From Apoda limacodes (lineage: Eukaryota > Arthropoda > Insecta > Lepidoptera > Limacodidae): 64,000 bases of DNA. A model generated the notes under the pieces. It ran no database searches. It worked only from the letters and a program-made list of their open reading frames with translations, and was not told the DNA's origin. The stretch's first letter is position 1; each line of letters opens with the position of its first letter. The stretch spans positions 15,195,001 to 15,259,000 of the forward strand of contig OX291553.1 in the NCBI GenBank assembly GCA_946406115.1, written 5' to 3'. Shown in pieces: positions 11,195-23,811 of this stretch. Position numbers and translations under genes: made by a program.

Positions 11195-13310
11195 TGTCAC
11201 GTTCTTCTTCTTTTCGTGACGATGGCCCATTAAATACTTGATGCCCGGTAGGCAACGCGGTTGACAGCCCTGGGCGTAGCGTCTCGCAGGTCGCGCTCAC
11301 AGCAGGAATGCAGGCATGCGGGGCATGCCAGTAGGCCCCATAGATTGTTGCGCTGTGTTGCAGTCGCATTGGGTTGAGTGGTTTTGGCGGTAATACCCAG
11401 CTGGCCATGTTCTGCTTACAGCGTCCAACTTGGGACCTGAGCCTGTTAAGCGCTTTCCATCTGGGCCATGGATCTTTGTGGCGGGGTGGTAGTTATTCTG
11501 AGGCTTGCACATATATGTCAGGTGGAGGGCACTGGTTTTGCAACAGTGAACAGCGCTTTTTGGATGGGTCGGTAACAGGGGGCTCTAATAACGGGCAGGC
11601 GGTGGATGATGATTGCACAGAGGGTGTCGCGGGTCTTACTCTTGCTTTCGCTCTCCAGACCTCTGGGGGGGCGACACCCGCGAGCAGGTAGAGCTTGTTA
11701 AGCGGGGTCGGTAAGACATCCGGTGATGGTGCGGCAGGCATTGTTAAGTGCGGCGGTCACTAGTCTGGCATACGCGGAGCGGTGCCACACTGGATAGGCG
11801 TACTCGCCAGCAGAGAAGCACAGTGCCAGTCCAGTAGTATGCAAGGAATGCGGTGAAGCTCCCTAGTCTGTTGACGTTAGCTTGCGTGGGTCCTTCAAGG
11901 CATTCGAAAGAGTTTCCTCTATTTTTTCGAAGAACTGACTCTGCACAGCCAGAGCAAGGTCGTCTGCTTAAAGGAAGCACTGCGTTCCAGGTGGGCCAGG
12001 CTAGTTGTCGGTGTATATGTTGAAGAGAGTCGGGGCCAGCACGTTACCTTGAGGGAAGCCATTCCTATGACGTCGCTAGCGGCTTCTTTCCGAATGGAGA
12101 TGAACTTGAAGACGACGGTTGTGGAGCAGCTCGCCCAGGATCCGAACAAAACCAGTATCCCTTGTGACGTTTGCAACTTTAGACATAAGGAGCCTGAAGT
12201 TGACTGAGTTGAAGGCCACAGATAGGTCGAAAAACGCCACGCCGCCAGTGACCATGCCAATTTCGGAACCGTCCTCAATGTGCTGCGTGAGCTTAAGTAC
12301 TTGGCTCGTACATGACTTCCCGGGATGGAACCCAGCCTCTTCTGAAATAAGTTGGGGATAGTAGATCGGTGTAAGTCGGTTGAGCAGTAGTCGCTCAAAC
12401 AACTTGTAGGTGTGGCAATAGGTCAGTAGCTCTTGGCGTCAGAGGGGCATTTCCCAGGCTTCAGTAGCGCGCTAACCTTCGATATTCGCCGGACGCTTGG
12501 TATGTTGGGCGTCACTAGGCAGTCACTGAAAAGAGCCAAAAGCCATGATATCGCCACTGATCCGAGATGCTTAAGTTGCTTAAGATGCTTAAGTTGATCC
12601 GAGGCACTGTAAGTACTCGTCCACGCCACTTTTCCATTTCTCAGGTTCCTCATTGCAGCGGCAAGTTCATTTAATGTAAACGGCTTGCTTAGTTTGCTGT
12701 TTCCCTGGGTCTCCAGTGGTATTGTGGTTTTGGGTATTCGGTGCAGTGGCTTGCCGTTGAGAAGTTGTTGGCTAGCAATCTGGTTAGCTGTGGCTTTTCC
12801 GGTTCTGTGGCGGCTGGCTCATAGCCGGTAAGTTTGTGGAGGGTGGTCCAAGCTTTCTTACTGTTGTGTGTCAGGTCAATATTCTTGATGGTATCTTCCC
12901 ACTTTTTCCTACGGGTCTTAGCTACTCCCTCCATCATCTCTGTACCTGTTTGTATGGTTTCTTCAGAGAAGGGATCGTTTGCGAACTGTGTTTCGTAGGT
13001 ATTCAGTAGTTTTGCCGTTGCTGTGTTTAGACCAGGGATGTAATTTGTCCGGCAGCCTCTAGGTATCGATTGACCTGACACATCGCTTTGTCTTGAGAGA
13101 ACCCTTCTATGTTGATAGAGATGACGGTCAGGGCTCTAAAAAATTCCGTTGGTGATCGTGTTGTGTATTTGGTGAAACCATCGTGTTGAAGGGATTAGCC
13201 GCTCAGTAATTTGTACTAATCGTTGCCCAGGGTGCGCCAGATGCCGTGACGTATGTGATCGTCGGAGACTTAGAGTGCGTAGTACGGGGAGGCTCCTTGC
13301 ATGCATCCCC
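11195..13310 (-). mobile_element. Non-LTR retrotransposon family B
   Basis: Read on the minus strand, it begins near 13310 with a probable 5' region. Next comes a start-of-endonuclease phrase (LTVISINIEGFSQDK, about 13080-13130), then an abrupt jump to linker and RT sequence. It ends near 11195 with a GAAG-rich tail ('cacgaaaagaagaagaacg'). The missing block should hold most of the apurinic-like endonuclease. Clade is I/Jockey-like from general resemblance; not verified. Confidence 0.8.
11200..13140 (-). pseudogene. Family B reverse transcriptase, broken
   Basis: Going down the minus strand, the RT linker is at 13081-12689 (KKAWTTLHKLTGYEPAATEP). The fingers are at 12653-12423 and the motif A region at 12402-12076 (LISEEAGFHPGKSCTSQVLK, FFDLSVAFNSVNFRLL). 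A GFPQGNVLAP motif B follows in another frame. The catalytic box reads stop-ADD, because the tyrosine codon at 11968-11970 is TAA. The C-terminal part includes a cysteine-rich knuckle-like stretch (CDCNTAQQSM) near 11360. At least four frameshifts separate these blocks. The protein is not functional. Confidence 0.85.
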
Positions 13311-14933
13311 TTTTTTTGCCGAACGTGTGACTCTAAGCAAAAGAAACGTGATGTGCAAAGTTTAACCTTATAAGAGCATATTTGAAAATATTTTAGCTTA
13401 TTTCATAATTGTATTCCATTGTTTATTGTACTAAGCATTTAAAAAGACGTCAAAATATTTTCATCATAAATACTCGTAAACAGTGTCATTATGTAAAGCG
13501 GGTGCTAAGACTTTAATTTCTCCCACGTACTTTTTATTTGTAAATTTTACTTTTCTCTAAGCAAAGCGCGCGTTCATAGAACCCACGGGCGTTAGTGACG
13601 CGCCTATTCTATCAAATATGTATAAATGCTGTACTGTGGTTCTAAATAAGTTTTGTAGTTATATTTAGGTATATTTTAATTTCAGCCAAAACTTTATGAG
13701 TAATAAATTCTTTAGAAATATTATTACTATTTCGATTGGGTTTTGGTGAGTTTATTTTTTTATTCATCTTATATTTTTATTTATTTACTCGCAAATGTGA
13801 TCCAAACATTGTTTCTAACACGGGCGGTACGAAAATTACAAACTCGAATAATTAAAGCATTTCGCCTTAAGCTTCTAAATAGCCTCTCGTTAGTAATTTT
13901 ACCTCACTACCCTTAATACACAATGTACTATTACATAGGTAAGCTTACCTCTATTTGAATATCTCATTTGGTTCATCCTTGTTTTAACTCAACTCAGTAA
14001 CTCAGTCCAGTAACTCTATCTTTTAACTAAAACCCATGGCTAAGCAAGTGTTTTTATGGTTTTTGTCACGCCCAGTGATTTTCATTAACATAACATACTG
14101 TAAGACGCCTTAACCAAACGCCGACTTACAGTTACAGTTACAAAAACTGTTACATTTAGGATTAACTAAATATTCCCATTCATTTTTTTTCAAAACTGGT
14201 GACATATTAGAGAATATAGGAGTATGATATCTTTATCTAGGTAGGAGTATATGATATATTTTGCAATATCAGTTTCAATGAGAGTTCTTTTTTATGTTAA
14301 AGGAAAAATAATCTATATAATCTGTTACTGAAAATCACTCAAGCCTTTACAGCTCTCTTTGCTTAACTTAAAGCTCTTTCTATAACTTAATTTTAAAAAA
14401 ACTTTGCAGTTGTATTCGGATTAAAAAAGTAGTTTACTTCTTTCAATATTTTTAATGAGATATACAAACGTAACTTTGATTTACTACAAAATAAGTCCAG
14501 AAGTTTTTAGAAGTTGTATTTACAATTATTTATTTTTTTGTTAATAGTTTTATACTTAGATATTTTTGCTTATTTGAGAGGTAATTTTTTATTAATATCT
14601 TATAATCAATTTACACCTTGTCCTGCAGGCATTGCTGAAAATCAGCGCTGTTATAATTTTTTTAGTTATATTTCATTATATGTAATCATTACTGTTGAAA
14701 ATTGTTATTAGTGTTGATCTATTAAATGGAATTTCAGTGTTTATAATCTCTATATTTTCCTGTATTGTTTAAGTGTTTATTGATGCCAAATAAATCTCGA
14801 AATAAATAGAATTACATAGGAAATAAAAGGATACGGAGATAAATACTTAATTTTCAAACAAATTGCAAGTATCATTATGTTCAGAAATGCAATTCTTAAG
14901 TAAATCTGGATTTTTTTTAAATTCTTTTTGTAG
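13311..14933. other. AT-rich stretch without recognised genes
   Basis: No coding region is supported; the 65-codon frame at 14514-14711 is composed of AT-rich low-complexity codons. The last 25 bases are a T-rich tract ahead of the candidate exon that follows. Confidence 0.4.
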
Positions 14934-15062
14934 ATGCACCACTTGCTAGCTTATCGTCAGAAGTTGAGCGGCAGCAGCGTAAAAAGCGCGGCGTGCCGAA
15001 GTGCTCAGTGCCGCAATCTAGACGTCTACATTGACGCCAGCTCTCGACGTCCGCTAAATTAA
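14934..15062 (+). other. Candidate host exon
   Basis: A T-rich tract ending in 'ctttttgtag' precedes an abrupt rise in GC content. Two frames are open. One starts at the ATG directly after the AG and gives 42 codons to TAA at 15060. The other, in phase with GCACCACTT at 14936, runs to TGA at 15032 and reads APLASLSSEVERQQRKKRGV, which looks more protein-like. No family was recognised and no matching donor or upstream exon is visible. It could equally be an unrelated GC patch. Confidence 0.25.
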
Positions 15063-15339
15063 TCTTTCGACGAGATGTCGGAGGGTACTGTCAGCTTAGT
15101 CTCTAGAGCTTTTGTCTAAAATTGAATATTTTTAAGTAAAAACTTCAATTTCAACTTACATGATGGGAAAGTGACGAAAATGTGATTAACTTGGGATGGC
15201 AAAAGGTACTGATAACTTGGATTAAAATGTGAATAAGTTTGGCTTGCAATATGTCTTTCAAACTTATGTATTGGAAAAAAACAAATTACCCGAAATATAA
15301 TTGTTACTGAATAACTTCTACATTGAAAATGCTTACTTT

Positions 15340-17490
15340 ACTCCCCAATACATTTTTGTCAAATTTTATATTTTGAACGGAAAGCCCACTCCCAGATACA
15401 AATACAACTAAGCAAATGTAACAAGTATCTGTCAAAGTCTGGAAATTTCTCAAATCGATAGGGGTTGGAAAACCTCGGTCTGAAGCCACTTTATATAACT
15501 TCGATATAAATCTACTTAACCAACACTTCTCTGCTTCAGCTAACATTAAAGCTAGCATAAAAATCTAAACTATTAATAATTTTTTCAATGATCCCAACGC
15601 CTGATTATTCCGCTTTTAATTTCAATCAATTTTCCGTCTATGACGTTAAAAAAAGCATGCAATCAATTGCATCAAATGCCTTCGAAATCGACAGTATTAG
15701 CCGTAGTATGCTAATTCCAATTCATGATATTATCTCCCTAACTATAACACACATCCTTAACGCATCCGTCTTAAAAGGTAAATTCCATGACTTATGGAAA
15801 CAAGCAAAAATAATCCCATTGCCAAAAAACTTAATCCTACTTCATACTACCGTCCAATATCCATACCGTCTTTCCTGTCCAAAGTCCTAGAAAGTCATGC
15901 ACACCAGCAACTTGGTCACTTCCTTACAAAAAACTCTCTCCTTAACCCTTTTCAATCCGAGTTTCTTTCAGGGCTTAGTACGGTTACTGCTCTTAAAAGA
16001 ATTTCAGATGACATTTGTCTAGGCATGGATCGTACTGAGCTCACAGTTTTGTCTTTACTGAATTTTAGTAATGCATTCAACACTATTGATTTTGATAGCT
16101 TATTTAGTCAGTTACGATCCAGTAACATATCTCCAGCGGCAATTGAATGGTTTCGCAGCTATTTGCTAGGACGCCGGCAACGGAATCAAGTAGAGGACTC
16201 GTTCTCTTCTTGGTGTGATATTCGGGCTGGCATTCCACATGGCAGCGTGCTCTTTCTTCTTCTGTTCTCAATCTTCATTAATGCAATTTCTTAAAGAATT
16301 TCTTCTCCCTAACACATGTATGCAGACGATCTCCAAATTTACACCCAAACATCGTTACATGATCTTCATTGAGCTATCGATACTATGAATGCTAACTTAG
16401 CTAATGTCACAGAATGGAGTAAATTACACGTTCTTAAAATAAGTACTTTGGAAACACAGGTTATAATTATTGGAAGTCCAAAGTTAATATCGAAAATCGA
16501 ATTTACAGAACTACCTCCAATTGAACTTGATCGTGTAATTATCCTTTACAGCGAAAACGTTAAAAACCTTGGCATCATTATAGACCGTACTATTTCTTGG
16601 GTGCCACATCTACAAGAGTAAGGCCGAAAACTTTACGCTTCTGTTAGTTCGCTGAGGCGATTACGTAATTTTCTTCCAATATTGACTAAAATTGCGCTGG
16701 CACAATCATTGCTTCATCCTATTCTCGACCATGCCGACGCCAGCTGTTCTGTTCTGTTCTGTTCTCACGGAGGACCAACTAAATAAACTTGAGCATCTTA
16801 TATTTGGACGCCGTAAATATGATCATGTTTCTAGTTTTCGACAACAACTCAAGTGGCCTCCAATTCGTATTCGCCGGAATATTCATATTCTTTCTCTTCT
16901 CTATAGCATTTTGTTCAATCTGTCAACTCCAACTTATCTTAAAGAGCGTTTCCAATTTTTATAGGCATCTCGAAACCATCATCTCCGACCATCGACCAAT
17001 CTTCTTCTGAAAACACCAGCGCACTACACTAATTTTTATAATAATTCATTTACAGTGCAAGCTGTCAAACTTTGAAATGCTCTGCCTTTGTCCATTAAAA
17101 AGGCTCCATCTTTACATATTTTCTAAAAGCAAATAAAAAACAATTGTATACTACACCATAATATATAGGTATGTATGTATACTATTTATGTAATATATAT
17201 AGAATATGTATGTCTATATTATGTAAGTATATGTGTATGTCTATATATGTGTATCTATTTATACTTATATATGTAGGTTTATATTAACATATACCTATAT
17301 TTTGTTTTATTCTAATTATTTTTTTATATTGCATCACCTACCTTATACGGCTTATTTTAAGGATCAATGTTTCCTCTACCCAAAGATCGCTCTTAAGCGA
17401 TAAGGCCTTCTTATTGTGTGCTTTTCAATATAATGTTATAAAATTAGTTTTAAGTAAATTTTTGGTGTGCAATAATACATCTATCTAACT
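15340..17490 (+). mobile_element. Non-LTR retrotransposon family C, 5'-truncated
   Basis: Protein homology begins in the linker before the RT (VWKFLKSIGVGKPRSE at about 15435) and runs through the whole RT to about 17140. An AT-rich 3' UTR follows with TATG repeats and the phrase 'gctcttaagcgataaggcc' near 17390, ending near 'gtgcaataatacatctatc'. I recognise that 3' end style from lepidopteran CR1/Jockey-group elements. The 5' endonuclease part is missing. Confidence 0.8.
15361..17130 (+). pseudogene. Family C reverse transcriptase, broken
   Basis: The largest intact block is 15794-16294 (166 codons), which has YYRPISIPSFLSKVLE, LTVLSLLNFSNAFNTIDFDS (motif A, with N replacing the usual catalytic D in LLDFSNAF) and AGIPHGSVL (motif B, H for Q). 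The YADD box is at 16319-16330 (MYADDLQIY), after a stop. The thumb follows at 16385-16621 and the C-terminal part at 16640-16964. There are stops at 16292, 16372 and 16619 plus frameshifts. The altered motif A and motif B would disable the enzyme even without the stops. Confidence 0.85.
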
Positions 17491-18099
17491 ATCTACTACT
17501 ACTTTATATCCCATGAAATTCAAAAGTTTTTTCATAACTGAGTTTCGGGCGGGCAGAGCCGCTGGCCAGAGCCAGGTACATAGAAGAACGCGAAAGCCTG
17601 TTAGTTAGTTTGTTATTGCAATATGACCTGAGTTTTGACACAGGGATAGTTGGAGAGACGCAGAAGGACAAAGGATACTTTTTATTCCCATCTAGAGTAC
17701 CCACGGAATTAAATTTCACACAGTGCACAGTTACTTCGTAACGGATCATCCAATTAACAGGGCGATATAGGCCAGAAAGCTAATTTTACGTTGTGTATGT
17801 AAATGTACTAAACATCATTATACGATGTCATATACAGTACTATGAGATGATTTTTTTTATATACTTCTTAAGTAATTTATACCGTAATGACAACTTGAAA
17901 CTTTTAATTTTTTGTATTGAATTTCACGTATTTACCGTTTTGTAGTTTCATTTTTTTACTTTTGCTACAACTTTTAGTCAATGCCTAGTGAAGTGTTTAC
18001 TATTAGTAGACTTTATTTTTGTCACAGGCAGAGCTGAAAATATTTTTTTTTTCCTTTTGATAGCTACACAATTTGTTACTGGAATGCTAATCTATCTTC
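17491..18099. other. AT-rich stretch with a possible reverse-strand family F scrap
   Basis: About 17505-17760 contains 'gggcagagccgc', 'ttgacacagggatag' and 'ttccc' phrases that resemble the reverse complement of family F. No gene is supported, and the 81-codon minus frame there is probably a by-product of the repeat. Confidence 0.3.
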
Positions 18100-18245
18100 T
18101 TTTCACGACTAAATAGCTGAACCGATATGAAATTTGGCAAGGTGGATAGCTTGCACCTTAGGAAAGGACAGGCAACTTAAAAAGGTCACGTGTGAGTCGA
18201 AAATCCCTTGCCGACTACAGAATTTAGCATAGGGGAAGCCGCGGG
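18100..18245 (+). repeat. Dispersed repeat family F, fragment
   Basis: It contains 'cttttcacgactaaatagctgaaccgatatgaaatttgg' in pieces, then 'gccgactacagaatttagc' and 'gaagccgcgggtag'. The same ordered phrases occur at 49805-50040. Such sequences are common in insect intergenic DNA. Class unknown. Confidence 0.55.
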
Positions 18246-19599
18246 TAGAAATAATTTTTAAACACACAACTACTTGGTAATTTGTGCACTCCTAGTATTT
18301 TCCGCAGCCAGATATCAAATCAGAAAAAAAACCTTTGACTTTTTTATGAAAATAAAAATATATTTATAGGTATTAAAAACGATTCGTACTAAGAGTTATT
18401 ATGTTGCTATTAGTTTCAATGTTAACCTACGTAACACGACAACTATGAGAAATATTTTACACGTGTTCTCAATAAAACTTTATGTTCACGCCTCACAGTG
18501 AACGATAACTCTAAAAATATAGGCGATTCTAATGAAAACGTGCGTAAGTGTACCTTGACAACACAATACCTCTCAGGTAAAATACTAGGGGAGCCTGGGG
18601 ATTAAAGTTACATTTTTATTATTAAAAATCAGGATAAGTTTTGAGAATCTAAAATCTTATCCATCTTGCATCAAAACTTACTATACTAAAATACATAGAA
18701 AATTAAATGCATATACTTCATTTCTTCCTTTTTAGGAATTTTATAATAATATAATCATATAATGGTTTAGCCCGTATATTTAAAGGTCTTGGTTTTTTAA
18801 GAGTCTGGGGAAATATCAAGGTTATTACGGACAAAAGTATTAGGTGCAGTGTAGTGAACAGTGTCTATACAGTTGAGGAGACAAATACATGCTGTTGCAA
18901 CATAATTGCTTATATTAGAATGTTTACTCTATAACTTATTACATAATGTAACTAAATTTCTTCTCTCAAGAGACAACTTTCAGAAAGGGTAATGGAATAG
19001 CTACTTAAACAAATTTTCACTTTATCGGTTATCTGGAATAGCCATTAAGATTTGGTTTTTTGGGACATCATAATAGGTAACTAATACCCATATTTATCTT
19101 TAAACGTCACCAGACAGAAACACTATAATATGCAATGAAACCAATAGGAAAATAGGGAAATTTTAAGATAGTTATATATATGCTATGCTAACTACTAGAG
19201 CCTTTTTGCCATTAATATCTACGGAACCCTAAAAACGACGCAAATTTTACTTTTCCTTTTCCTATATTATGTGTTCTTTAGTATGCGATCCCAGTGTTGA
19301 CTGTCGGTTGTTATAATGTAAAATAGGATAGGTAGGTTATGTGTTATACTCGTAATTGTATTTTTGCAATGTATACTTTAAGCCTCAGGTCTCCCTTTTC
19401 TAGACTAGGCAGAACGAGATTTATGAGCGTCCCTCACGTTCGGAATGTTGTGAGATGCAACAAAAAAGCAAAGTAACAACGTTAAAAAGTTACATGCGTT
19501 TATGAATTACTCAGGTTTCCTTAAACCATAAAATATTTTCCTTTGAGTAACATGTGACACGTTACAATCCAATCTAGATAGATGAATATATAGGTATAT
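18246..19599. other. AT-rich stretch without recognised genes
   Basis: No frames of interest and no recognised repeats. Confidence 0.4.
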
Positions 19600-19893
19600 G
19601 GCACCGGGGCCTTCTGTCGAAGTTGCCGTCTTACGGAGTGCCCGAGGGTTTGTGCAAATGGGTGGCTAGCTTTTTATCCGGCAGACGCATAAGAGCCACA
19701 GTTGACGATAGTTGTTTTGATAGCAAAAATGCTGGTGTCCCGCAAAGCTCTGTGCTGTCTCCTACTGCATATCAATGACATGTTGGACATCAACAACATA
19801 CATTGCTATGCAGATGACAGTACTGGAGACGCTTATAATACGGGTCGTACCAGCAACCCTCGTTTCGTTGTGGAGGAAAAGCGTGGAGAACTT
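19600..19893 (+). mobile_element. Non-LTR family A (copy 4), palm fragment
   Basis: Only the RT palm is present, truncated at both ends. It has 'ttctgtcgaagttgccgtc', motif B coding 'aaatgctggtgtcccgcaaag' and an in-frame YADD at 19807-19818 (HCYADDSTGDAYNTG in the frame 19702-19944). Loss of both ends points to later deletion rather than simple 5' truncation. Confidence 0.9.
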
Positions 19894-22230
19894 GCAGTAA
19901 GTTCACAAAATCACAACAGTACATTGCTAAACATCTACAGGTAATGAGGGTATTTGTATATTAATAATTAGCGTGCACTGATGAATGAGTCTGAGTTTGT
20001 ATACTGACTAAAGACTTTACTTCCCGTAATAGTTTTGAACTGTGTTACGGCAAAGTAATGATACTCGTCAAATACATTTGGGTCATTTCCGAGTGCGCTT
20101 CACAAGTTGCTGTGAATTTACAGCGATATGAATACAAATTGTTATAGTAAACGTTAAGTAGGCAGACCACAGAGAATAATTTAATATAAAACACGTGATA
20201 AACCTAATTTTTACCAAGTCCTATCGCTATTTTTCATATTAAAATACAAATTAATTAAAGAATAAAACATTGTGGAGTGTAAGTTTTCCCCATTTCTTGT
20301 TTAGCTTAGATGTGGTTTTTTTAAAGATAATGTTATATTCAGTGCCTAGGGCTCCATCGTATAAGATAGTTAGTGGGGTGAGTGACACTCTTAAGTCTTC
20401 AACAGCAAGATCATATTTTAAATGTTTTCCTCTACTTTGTCTTTGTTATCGCCTTTACTATGCGAACGTCAAAAAACACCCAAACACAATTTAATAATAA
20501 GTCACTTATCAGTGCTGGTTGACTTGTATTTGCAACACGCAATATATATCTATTGTACTAGGTCCCTAGACTAATTCAGCCCAATCTTTGCAATCATCTC
20601 TATATTGATTATGACCTTGTGTTATTAGAGCACTTAACTTGCAGTTATGTGCAAGGTTAAAATCATTTTCTCCACATCCGTCGCAAATTTTAGGGAGATT
20701 CATGAGCATAAAGTATGGCTAAGGCAACCTTAAATTTGGTAGCTGTGAGATCTATCGTATTCGCAATAGTAAGCCATTCTGATGATTTCGTTTTCACAAT
20801 TCTTTGGATACATCTCTGCATTTAATTAGGTAATTTAGTTATTATTTTATTACTTGTTGTGATACCTCTTAATTGCTTAATGTTACTTTCCAATAAATTT
20901 AATTTAATCATTTAAATACTCAAATATATGGTGAAAAAAAATGTTGGGAACTTTCTCCCTAAAGATCATTTTAATTCCATCCTGCGCATTACGTATGTGT
21001 GTTGAAACTTGGAACCCGAAAGAAAATCCAGGTCTTAAAAACGATAGCCATATAAGTCAGCTTAAAGTCATTACACAATTTTATACACATTATGTTGTAT
21101 TTGTAACAATGTAGTAAACATTAGTGAATTTTACTCAATAAAATTTTGAGTCTTTCCGTTTTTTGTTTGAAATTTATCGTTTTAACCGTTTTTAGTCACA
21201 CAATTTTTTTCGCTAAAAATTTTACCTAATCCTGTATATAAACATGCCACATTCTATTACATTTATCTATTGCACTAAATAACAACTTATTTTAACGACG
21301 TTTTCAGATTTGTGTGACAACAAAACAATAAATAAAAATCATCTGCCATGGTAATGCACGAGACAAAATTTGTGTGACATATTAGGTATATGTCACTAAT
21401 TAAAATGCTATAGTTTTACTATAAAAAAATGCAAAAAAACTCGCCTTCTTAATCAATAACCTTACATTATATCAACCGAGATATATACGCTTCACAAGCT
21501 TTAAATTGTGAACACAATTAGTGTTAAGCCTACAAAGCAAGGAAAAGCTGAAAGATTCAATTTCAGTCCCGTTTTCTAGATATACCAACTGCATAAGTAA
21601 CTTTGTAAAATTATATAATAATTTATAAAAATATATAATAAGATATAATATGATATGAGATATACGATTATAAAGTAACTTTTTCCAATACATACAATTT
21701 TTTGTTAGTTATTGAACTTAAATAGAGAGAACGGTAGGTAAATAGAGGATATAGGTAGGTACAGCAAGTCATGGGAGATACTAAACTTATAAGTCCTTAG
21801 CCTAACGTTCTTATAGCAGGCGAAATTGAGGTAGGTACTTAAATTTCACAAACAAACAGTTGGTAAAATTATTTATCACATGGCTATCTATATTAACATA
21901 TAACTGAATACCAAGTGCACCTACCTAATGAAACATAGAATATATATAATCACAAGAAATAGTACACGAAAAGAAAAAAAATATATACCTACAAAAATGA
22001 AAGTCTCGGAACGCAGTTCTTCTACCGCAAAAAATTGTGAGATCTAATGTAACATCTAGTCGTTTAATTTATTCTATACCTATCTATGGAAGCATCTATT
22101 CAACAACTTTGTCATAAATTGTTACTTACTGAGTTAATTAACAACATTTTATAATGACTGTATCAATATTAGATATCTTTGACTTGGCAATCGCAGACGG
22201 CAATACTTATAAATAACTTTTTTCTCGGCC
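19894..22230. other. AT-rich stretch without recognised genes
   Basis: Short frames only (for example 20270-20494 on + and 21472-21693 on -), without motifs. No repeat boundaries were identified. Confidence 0.4.
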
Positions 22231-22608
22231 TTTTTAGAGTTCCGTAGCCAAATGGCAAAAAACGGAACCCTTATGGATTCGTCTTGTCTGTCTGTCTGTC
22301 TGTCCTTTCGTATGTCACAGCCACTTTTTTCCAAAACTATAAGAACTACAAAAAGAAAATTGCAAGTAGATGTATTCTGTGAACCGCATTTAGATTCTCA
22401 CACAAAAATAGAAAAAAAAACAATAAATTTTAGGGGTTCTCCATACTTAGAACTGAACCTGAAACTTTTTTTATGGATAGGTCTTCAAAAATGATATTGA
22501 GGTTACTAATATCCTTTTTTTTCTAAACTGAATAGTTTGCGCGAGAGGCACTTCAAAAGCAGTGGAATTTGCCCCCCCCCACCTGTAATTTCAAAAAAAA
22601 AACTAAAA
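22231..22608 (+). repeat. Dispersed repeat family E, variant with TCTG tract
   Basis: It starts 'tagagttccgtagccaaatg' and holds a (TGTC)n tract at about 22281-22303. It continues through 'gtagatgtattctgtgaacc', 'aggggttctccatactta' and 'atagtttgcgcgagaggcac' to a C-run. From memory this is a frequent lepidopteran repeat whose full copies end in '...actcgcacttggcc'; that end is missing here. Confidence 0.65.
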
Positions 22609-23482
22609 ACTAAAACTTGTTTCACAAAACAAACTTTTTGCTATCAACTAAAACTTAAAAATGTCTTTAATATTTATTTATAAACTATGATGTCAATTAA
22701 CTTTCAATACTATTTTCTTTGTTTCGGCACAGTATGCCAACTTAAATTATTCACATAAAAAATTACTTATGTAGATTATAATCTTCCGTTTACAAATGTA
22801 CCTAAGATTTACTTCTAATCTCTATGTTATTAGTGAGAAATGCTGTAGAGAATAACTAAATTCTTGTATTATGTTTCGCATTAATGTATATAATTCAAAG
22901 TTGTTCATCTGTATTTTTCCAAATATTTAAATAAATAAAATATATAAAACTAAACCAGTAACCCGCAAAATAATAAACAAAGAAATCGAATTTTAGCTCA
23001 ACGCTTTGCCCTTATAAAATAAGCTTTGAGAAATGCAAGAGCATTAACAGCATCATCTGAACTGAAAACACGCTCATTCTCCGTCTGGGACGACAGCGAT
23101 GCAATACTCTCAATTTGTCTACATTATACAAGAGGAGTATACGTTTTTATGGGGAAAAACAGCCTGTGCTGCTAAATTGCGATTCTAGCCTAGTCGACTT
23201 AAAGATAAGCAATGACTGAAAGAGTTCATTAGGCATGTAGTCTTTACTCTTTGTTTAGTAAAAATTGTCATTTATAATTTTCTACTAAAACCTTTTCTCT
23301 CCTAGTCAAATATTTGTGTACGTTTCCTTAAACAGTGCACTATTTCAAAATACGCAATAAACTACAATCCTCGTATTAGTATTACGGATTCCTTCCAGTG
23401 GGGAACAAAAAGTAGAATTTCCAACTTCCTGTATAAAATCCTTCTCACTTTTCTCCCGTCGTAATCTCCTTTCCGTTTCCAG
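22609..23482. other. AT-rich stretch
   Basis: Nothing recognised until the pyrimidine-rich tract at about 23435-23480 that precedes the candidate exon. Confidence 0.35.
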
Positions 23483-23587
23483 AAGCTGCAGACTTTGATG
23501 GATACGGGCGCTGCGCTGCAAGAAAATGCAGCGCTGAAAGCAAACGAGAAAGAGGGCAATTTTTTTCAACGATCGTGCAAGTTTTAA
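23483..23587 (+). other. Candidate terminal coding exon
   Basis: A long pyrimidine-rich tract ending 'ctcctttccgtttccag' looks like a strong splice acceptor. It is followed directly by an open frame of 34 codons ending in TAA at 23585: KLQTLMDTGAALQENAALKA, then NEKEGNFFQRSCKF. The composition (Leu, Ala, Glu, Lys) suggests a short helix or coiled coil. No family was recognised. A polyadenylation signal is not obvious. No donor exon was found upstream within the window, so a long intron would be needed. A chance match cannot be excluded. Confidence 0.3.
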
Positions 23588-23811
23588 ATGTATTCGAGCT
23601 ATAAGGAAACATATAGACAGATTGATAGGCTTTGCATTATATAAATATTAGGATGAATTCTCGAAAGCTTTTAAGAAAGCTACTTTTTTTGTTAAAAACT
23701 TATGGTAGGAACGTTACAGGTTCTGTCCATAGAGTTTAAGAAAATTAACTGTAAGAAAATTACTGAAAAAAAACTTTTTAACAAAAAAACAAACGGCATC
23801 AAAATGATGCA

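Noticed and set aside
22281..22303. CRISPR-like or special tandem array
   Set aside because: It is a plain TGTC microsatellite inside a dispersed repeat. No array of spaced direct repeats was seen anywhere in the window.
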